From assembly GCA_003427395.1 (NCBI GenBank), contig BFEA01000314.1, positions 891,374 through 915,815 of the forward strand: a DNA stretch of 24,442 nucleotides. The letters run 5' to 3'. Both the position numbers and the translations under genes were made by a program. This stretch comes from Chara braunii (Eukaryota; Streptophyta; Charophyceae; Charales; Characeae). Below, piece by piece: positions 18,776-24,442 of the stretch (positions are counted from its first letter, which is position 1; each line of letters opens with the position of its first letter). A model generated the notes under the pieces. That model was not told where the DNA came from. It searched no databases and was given only the letters and a program-made list of their open reading frames with translations.

Positions 18776-19633
18776 CTAGGATATGTGGTGACCCGAGGGG
18801 GTTTGAGACCAGATTCCAGAAAGGTCGAGGCGGTTCGAAACGCCCCGACACCTACGTCACTGGCGTAGGTCCGAGCCTTTCTGGGGCTGGCCTCGTATTA
18901 CCGGCGATTTATCAAAGGGTTTCCGGTGATCGTTCGACCTCTGATAAACCTTCTATAGAAGGACCAACCACTAAAGTGGGACGCGGAGTGCGAACAGACC
19001 TTTGTCATTTTGAAGGAGACCCTAGCCTCCATGCCTATTTTGATTTGCCCCGATCCTGAAAACCAATTCAGACTCATCACAAACTGGCAGCCCGAGGCTA
19101 TCTCCACTATTTTGGCTCATAAGGGGAAGGACGACCGCGAATACGTCATCGAGTACGCCTCGCGAACAGTGTCCGACGAATGAAGGAACGATTGGGCCCC
19201 TCAGGGAGAATGCTACGCGGTCGTTTGGGGAATTCAACACTTCCATCCGTATTTGTACGGACAAAAGTTTTTCCTCGTCACGGATCATGAGCCCCTGTTG
19301 GCTCTCAAGAGGTTCACTAACTATACGGGCATGATTGAACCATGGGCTGTCCGGCTACAGGAATATGACTTTGACATCATCCATCGGAAGACAGAGAGGC
19401 ACGGGAACGCCGACGGATTGACATGACTGCATCGACCAAGCAAGGTGGCCAAAGGTGAAGAGATTACTCCGTGGAAGGAGCCGGAGCCAACCAAAGGACC
19501 ATCATACGGACAGGTGGCCATTCTCTTTCGAACCGCCAGGAAGTGATACGAGGACACGATGGCGATGGGTGGAGAAGGTAATTTTAGAAGCCACGTTTCT
19601 CCTATCTCATCTTCTTCTCTTCTCTCCTTGCCC
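18773..19633 (+). pseudogene. pol: pol: connection and RNase H domain, broken
   Basis: FLGYVVTRGGLRPDSRKVEA and RAFLGLASYYRRFIKGFPVI form the RT thumb/connection. The RNase H domain follows: FRLITNWQPEAISTILAH, VIEYASRTVS, ECYAVVWGIQHFHPYLYGQK, VTDHEPLLALKRF, and RLQEYDFDIIHRKTERHGNA. The first catalytic Asp expected in this family (T-D) is Asn (AAC at 19082-19084). Stops lie at 18866, 18958, 19181, 19424 and 19544. After RNase H a linker rich in Pro, Lys and then Ser runs in the same frame into the PHD finger. RNase H would remove the RNA template during cDNA synthesis. Confidence 0.85.
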
Positions 19634-19812
19634 GACAAATTTTGTTATTTCTGCGAAGCACTATCAAGAATCTATTCGGTTCCCATGCGTCATAGAGGGA
19701 AAGGTCACGGTATGTCGAATGGGTAGACTGTGGACAATGTGTTTCTCGGGCCCACGACTCCAGTATCCAATATAGGAATGCGGATAAATCTTGGTTATGT
19801 CCTTTGTGTCGT
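19634..19812 (+). pseudogene. pol: pol: PHD-type zinc finger between RNase H and integrase
   Basis: In frame with RNase H, DKFCYFCEAL gives the first C-x2-C (19643-19654). After a frameshift, RYVEWVDCGQCVSRAHDSS gives C-x2-C (19729-19740), x4, His (19753) and x2. The position expected to be Cys is Ser (AGT at 19762). Eleven residues later, SWLCPLC gives the final C-x2-C (19798-19809) with the Trp two residues before the seventh Cys that typifies PHD fingers. The C4-H-C3 order and spacing fit PHD rather than the integrase HHCC finger, which occurs separately downstream. PHD fingers commonly bind histone H3 tails, so a role in insertion-site choice is an inference. This copy has lost one ligand. 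Confidence 0.65.
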
Positions 19813-19898
19813 ACCGAGAAGATCCCGATGGAGGCTCGATTCCTCGAAGCCACGTCCGAGGGGCTAAAAAAGACACGCCGGTTTCGGCGTGCTGAGGT

Positions 19899-21298
19899 AT
19901 GAACAAATGTCGTCCTAATAGCTACGTTAGTCGGAACTCCCTCCGAGAATTCACCAAGGAAGATCGGAGGCGGGCCAACGAGAGGGCATGGGATTACCGA
20001 TGGAACGACGGACGATTAGAAAAACGAAAGACGGATGGTAGTGGGATTTGGATGTCAGTGCCTCATCCGTTCATGAGGTACGACTGAGTTAAGTCGGCAC
20101 ACGAGGAAACTGCCACCCACTTTGTTGTCAGGATCACGGAGTCCGCAATTGACAAAAACGAATAGTATTGGTCCAATATCCAAGACGATGTTAAATTCAT
20201 CGTTAAAATTCTCTGGTCTGCGTGGCAGATAAGGCACCGGTTCATCCGCCTAGGTCGATAGTGCCCACTGTAGTTGATCGGCCGTTCCAAATGGTTAGCA
20301 TAGATACAAAGGATATTATCGTGGCCCCTGGACCGAATAACTGCGAATATTCAGTTCTTTTAGTATTTGTGGATCATTTCTCGAAATGGATCGAGGCCTA
20401 CCCATGCAAAATGCGACAGACGGCGAAGATCGTGCGATATGTCAACCGCTTCCTCGAAATGCATCAAGACACAGAGGAAATCCTAACGGACAATGGGGCA
20501 GAATTCCGGGGAGAAGTCTTGAGGAGTTTGGTCGTACATGGCGTCTCCATTCGCAATACGGCGCCCCATATGTCGCAGTCGAACGGACTGGTAGAGAATG
20601 CGAACCGGGTGATTAAGATGGCTTTGAGGTGAAACATCGCGAGTACGGAGATGAGGCCTTGGCCCGATATCGTAGACCACATCCTAGCCATTCATCGAGG
20701 GACACCCCACGAGTCCACGGGCCTGATCCCTTTCCAACTACGGACCAATAACTTGGCCTGCATAGCCCTGTCGAGCCTGAACGACGAGACGACCCTTGGG
20801 CGACGAAGCACGAGGGTGTCGGTTAAGGACAAGACCCAATGCCACTTGGAACTGATGGAAAAGGCTCTCCCCCGGTTAGCCCGAAAAAGACAGCGGATGA
20901 CCGAAATGGCCCACGGACGACAGGTCCGCAGCTATGAGGCCCGTAATGGGAACGCTGGACCTCGGCCTCAGTATAAATTAGGGGACATAGTGCAGGTGAG
21001 GAAATGTGCTCCCCAGGGCAAGTTAGCGCCACGATTCTTCGGACGATTCCCCGTAGTCGAGCTCAGACCTAGCGGACTGAACACGGTGCGGCTTCCACCG
21101 GAGGTCTTAGGAAGCCGATCGGCTCGACCGATCATTCGCCACGTGTCCTATCTTCGTCCCTTACCTTCTTCTCTCTCTCCCCCATTGTCTACTTCATCCC
21201 TTGATTCTGAGGAGGAAGACGACGATTCCGAACTCGAATATACTAATTCTCCTTCTTCCCAACCTTCGTCTCCACCTTCTCCTCCATCGCCATAAGCT
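19899..21298 (+). pseudogene. pol: pol: integrase with HHCC, DDE and GPY/F-like regions, broken
   Basis: A basic linker ends with RWNDGRLEKRKTDG and PHPFMRYD, then TGA (20085). The zinc-binding region has His at 20100 and 20118 (H-x5-H); the expected C-x2-C reads W-S-A-W at 20214-20225 in that frame. A frameshift joins KAPVHPPRSIVPTVVDRPF and the DDE core: Asp in SIDTKDI (20303), Asp in TDNGAEF (20489) and Glu in GLVENANR (20594), 34 residues after the second Asp. A TGA at 20630 interrupts the helix region. IHRGTPHESTGLIPFQL and a GPY/F-like KLAPRFFGRFPVVEL (about 21019-21063) follow, then a Ser/Pro/acidic tail to TAA at 21293. Integrase would insert the cDNA in the nucleus. No chromodomain follows. 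Confidence 0.85.
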
Positions 21299-21320
21299 TT
21301 TCTACAGAGCGGGTCATTAG

Positions 21321-22825
21321 CGAGCGTCTAATGAGACCTGGGGGCATATCTCGTCAATCCGGCAAGTGCAGCGACCATGGTTGAGTCCCGATCTGCTCCG
21401 ATTCGCGGCGTTCTTCAGCACGGCGGTCATCCACGAGGCGACAAAATTTTGGTTCGCACGGACCAGCGAGCGAGCGCGAGTGTTGGCTGAGGTGTCGGCT
21501 TTTCTGCGGTTGTCTCCACTAGGCGTCAACCATGTTTCAGTGATCGTTGCCTTCAACGGCGATCTCGCGATGTTGCATCCATCGTCCGACATAGGCGTCC
21601 TCCGACAGTTGTGACTCTGGGCGCAGGATCTCACGACCACGTGGGTCCAGCTGTTAGCTCAGCCAGGCGATCGGATCGTTCCCACGAACGAAGTCGATAT
21701 CAGCCAGCTCCGACTCTCGCCTGCTGCGCCGGAGGTCACCATCCCAGAGCTCCCTCCCTTACGCCGCCCCAAAGAACCGGCACCGCCTTTCAACTTTCGG
21801 GTTTCCCTCTGATCTCCCTACCTTCTGGCAGTCTGCTACGGACACCCCTCTATCTTTTCGAATCAGACAGCTGGACGTGCTGATCCTTAAAGTCGACAAG
21901 TGGATGGAGTGGTGGCACGTGTACATCGCGCTCAGTTTCTATCTCCTCGAGGTGGTGTTCCATTGGGCCGAGCTGGCCGACAAGGACAAGGAGGACGAAG
22001 TCCCCGACGATGAGGTGGAGATGCTGATAGTCCAAGCTTGGAGAACGGAGACGGAGATGGAGCTGTTGGGGATCCTGTTTGGAAAGGTGAGGGACGACCA
22101 TGTGGAGCCAATCACGACTGAAATTGTGGTGTTCCTGGCACAAATCTTCGACGATCTGCCTCTAGACATCCTTTCACGCTGCGACGAGTGGCCTGCGCCG
22201 GCCACGCTTACCCATACGGTGGTAGCGCATCTGTTGTGGTCCATGTGTACGAAGCTCGATGGGAACAACTGCCATTACCCCTCCTCGGGCCACTATTTGG
22301 TTATTGACGTGATCGATCTCACCTTGTGGGATCCGATCATTCGAAGGGTGGAGGTAGGAGAAGCAGGAGACGAAGAAGAGGCGGAAGACGAGAGAAAGGA
22401 GGCGAGCGAAGAAGAAGAAGAAGAAGAAGAAGAAGAAGAAGAAGAAGAAGAAGAAGAAGAGAGCTCAGAGGCCAAGATCCGACGATCCCGACTACAACGA
22501 GTCGGAGGAAGCCGGGTCGGAAGAGAGTGCGTCGGGCGAATCAGGTGACCCCAGTGAGCAGAGCGAGGAAAATCACGAGGCCACAACACAGAGGAGGCGA
22601 GAGAGGGCAGAAGGAAAACGACCGGTGGAGGAATCAGACGGACCAGCAGCGCGGTTGTTACAAGGCGATCCGGTGCGCAACCCAGAGTCGTCGCAGGGGG
22701 AACCTAGCGGAGATGGCGTCGCCACCACGGAGGGATCCAAAAGCAGATGTCGTGGAAGAAGTCCTTTCCCAACTCAATCCTCTCCACCTCCATCAGCTTG
22801 CGGGCTTCCCCCTGTGTCCTTCTAA
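21321..22825 (+). pseudogene. Post-integrase ORF3, unknown function, acidic, broken
   Basis: After the integrase stop, protein-like sequence resumes. Frame one holds IHEATKFWFARTSERARVLA and PLGVNHVSVIVAFNGDLAML up to a TGA at 21612, and continues after it with LWAQDLTTTWVQLLAQPGDR and EVTIPELPPLRRPKEPAPPF. Near 21800 the reading shifts to the frame with DLPTFWQSATDTPLSFRIRQ, KWMEWWHVYIALSFYLLEVV and LPLDILSRCDEW. A (GAA)n tract (about 22407-22461) encodes poly-Glu. Beyond it the coherent frame appears to be DDPDYNESEEAGSEESASGE to a stop at 22823-22825. The mixed hydrophobic core and acidic tail are not recognised as any family I know. Position resembles env-like or extra ORFs of some Gypsy elements, but no signal peptide or clear membrane anchor is seen. 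A captured host gene is possible. Confidence 0.5.
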
Positions 22826-23424
22826 CTGGCATCCTTTCCCACCCTCCCTCTTCCACCAACTCTACTCCACCCGTCTCATCGCCACCATCTTCCCACACGC
22901 CACCACTCGTTCTCTCGTAACCTCCTTTCCCCTCCACATCCTTCTCTTCAGCGTGGCATGGCAGGAATTCAATAATATAGAGATTTACTGTATAATCGCG
23001 GATATTATCCCCACGTGCGAAAAATATGAGAATTTTCATGTCGCGATTCCCCGCACCCTCTGTACCCTCTGTCCTGACTATCTCACCTCGCTTCCTCACC
23101 AAGATCATCGCTTCCCTCGCATCCACCGCACCGTCCATTACACCCGACTCCCCACTGAAGATCGGCAACTCTATCGTTTTCTGCCACCCCTCCCACAAGT
23201 TCACTCTCCTCTTCTCCCGCCCATCATAAGGTTACTCTTCCCCTACAACCTCTAGATTCGGAGCTCACGAATGCCACATTGGATGACGTCCACACTCTTA
23301 TCTCACAGTAAGTGGCACGTGTAAGCTCCACATCAATCGTCGGTGTATGAATGATGGGAGAGCAAGCAGGAGCTTGCTCAAGATTGGAACTGCCTGGGCG
23401 TCACATATGTGACTAACTGTCTTC
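22826..23424. other. Region between ORF3 and the 3' LTR, with two palindromes
   Basis: A pyrimidine-rich stretch (22830-23260) leaves long frames open on both strands (plus frame to 23255; minus 23204-22704), but neither has a recognisable domain. Near the LTR, GAGCAAGC/GCTTGCTC (23360-23379, 4-base spacer) and the perfect 14-mer GTCACATATGTGAC (23400-23413) are palindromes. A clean polypurine tract was not found directly before 23425; the nearest purine-rich run is GATGGGAGAG near 23353-23362. Confidence 0.4.
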
Positions 23425-24106
23425 AGCGACCACGCGGCTTTCTACGCAGGGTTACTTTGGGTGTTGAGTGAGTGAGGAGGAGGAGAGGGCCCGCCATGTT
23501 GCATGAATGCCCTCATCTTTTTTTGGGGGGGGTTGAGGCTGGTATGGTCCGCAACAGTTGGTGACGACCACGCCTTAGCGAGTGCGAAGAATAATTGTTG
23601 CCATAGCTTTGTTCTTGTTCTACTGTGGGAATGGGGAATTCTGACGAGATCGTCGCGCGGAAAATCTTTTTTGAATTTTAACTGATGTCGAGCCCCCATG
23701 GGCTCTCGGAATTTATTTTCTTGTATTTCCTTTTTGCAATGAGGACTTAGGTTAGGAATTTGGGTACATTACGATGCTGCCGACAACTGCACTGCGCTTC
23801 TTGTTTGCTCGCACTTCGCCATGTCAGGGTCTATGCTCTGGTTTTCCTACGCCTTAATCCTGCATGTAACTGTAATTCTCTTCTTAACGAGTGCAAATGT
23901 AACTATAATTTTCTCTTTCTCAATATTTTTGTGCGCGCTTATTCTTCCCAATCCGATTGGCCTAAGGAATGCATGACTGGATCGATGCGTGGAGAGTGGC
24001 TATGTCCCCCACGTCGCGGCCTGGCCATGCAGACGTAGGCACTTCCTTCCTCCTACTTCCTTCCCTTCCAGACACGATCTCGGGTATCTCGCGCAAGCAT
24101 GCATGC

Positions 24107-24113
24107 TATAAAT
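24107..24113 (+). promoter_or_regulatory. TATA box of the 3' LTR
   Basis: TATAAAT in the same GCATGCATGC context as the left LTR TATA at 13082-13088; conserved despite surrounding substitutions. Confidence 0.5.
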
Positions 24114-24367
24114 TTCGCAAGTGCGATTAATTCCATCTCTATGAACTTTTGGAGTTAGCGTGGTTAAGAGGATTGGCTAACGAGCAAGTGTTGGAAGGTG
24201 AGTAGAGAGTTGGGCGATCCGACGGGCTGGCGCTGGGTATGCAGGGTTGACGTGGGTCCGCGACGGACTGTGGCGCACGGGCGAACCTGACTTGCATACC
24301 CGGACTAAGAGAGGTTACAACTCTGTTTGGGTATAAGGCGACGAACCGCCCGCATCGGGATGTTGTG

Positions 24368-24370
<3 letters not shown>

Positions 24371-24442
<72 letters not shown>
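24371..24442. repeat. (GA)n microsatellite at the window end
   Basis: Continuous (GA)n to the last base, equivalent to the array at 13348 in the left LTR. Its full length is not visible. Confidence 0.95.

Larger units (their letters stand above)
12422..24442 (+). mobile_element. Decayed Ty3/Gypsy LTR retrotransposon, right end cut by the window
   Basis: The order is 5' LTR, PBS, gag (CCHC), protease, reverse transcriptase, RNase H, PHD finger, integrase, extra ORF3, 3' LTR. Integrase lying after RNase H is diagnostic for Ty3/Gypsy as opposed to Copia. No chromodomain is seen after the GPY/F-like region. Replication would go through an mRNA copied inside Gag particles and inserted by integrase, but this copy cannot support that. 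There are many in-frame stops and frameshifts, the protease D-S-G is D-S-R, and RNase H has Asn where the first catalytic Asp is expected. LTR copies differ by roughly 19 positions in 165 bases compared by eye (13205-13350 against 24215-24370), so the insertion is old. Confidence 0.85.
23425..24442 (+). repeat. 3' LTR, truncated by the window end
   Basis: Direct repeat of 12422-13407, beginning AGCGACCACGCG and running through GAGTGAGTGAGGAGGAGGAG, GGAATTTGGGTACATTACGA and the TATA region to (GA)n at the last base. It carries an extra segment of about 20 bases near 23546-23570 absent from the left copy. The last 30 or so bases before similarity starts do not match the left flank, so the true LTR start may lie slightly upstream (a TG occurs at 23409). 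Confidence 0.7.

Noticed and set aside
22704-23204. 166-codon minus-strand frame
   Set aside because: No recognisable domain, and the complementary strand is also open in this pyrimidine-rich region.
22326-23255. 309-codon plus-strand frame after the GAA tract
   Set aside because: Its first part is Arg-rich translation of the GAA tract in a frame different from ORF3, and the rest is pyrimidine-rich sequence without a domain.

Overview
The window looks like repeat-dominated nuclear DNA from a land-plant or streptophyte-algal genome. The sequence shows plant-type Ty3/Gypsy pol domains, a primer-binding site resembling the plant initiator-Met type, a trihelix-like Myb/SANT protein, long microsatellites and a sized N gap. 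From memory of family resemblance only, the Myb/SANT protein and the Gypsy pol resemble predicted proteins of the charophyte Chara braunii. The organism assignment is therefore an inference.

Layout. 1-855 is non-coding with a weak duplication. 856-2455 (minus strand) is a broken Myb/SANT-like DNA-binding protein gene. 2456-5780 is intergenic: a fold-back cluster, old direct repeats, a possible SINE head, a minus-strand primer-binding site marking another LTR-element remnant, and a tRNA-like T-arm. 5784-8170 is a striking block of three related pyrimidine/purine-rich units bounded by ATTG/CAAT microsatellites and joined through large palindromes. 8171-10930 is mostly AT-rich and non-coding, with small duplications. 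10932-12420 is a T51 tract, a C-rich minisatellite and a GAA-rich tract.

12422-24442 is one large, decayed Ty3/Gypsy element that runs off the right edge. Direct repeats at 12422 and 23425 are taken as its LTRs; the left LTR would be about 2.85 kb. They carry a TATA box and a (GA)n array, and the left one also holds a tandem duplication. Between them lie the PBS, gag with a CCHC knuckle, aspartic protease, reverse transcriptase with YMDD, RNase H, a PHD-type zinc finger, integrase (HHCC, DDE, GPY/F-like), and a further acidic open frame (ORF3) of unknown function. In-frame stops and frameshifts occur throughout, protease and RNase H have lost key residues, and the LTRs differ noticeably, so this copy is old and non-autonomous.

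The most unusual points are the PHD finger between RNase H and integrase, the post-integrase ORF3, two primer-binding sites sharing the same non-canonical base, and the palindromic microsatellite-ended units. No intact, clearly functional host gene is visible.
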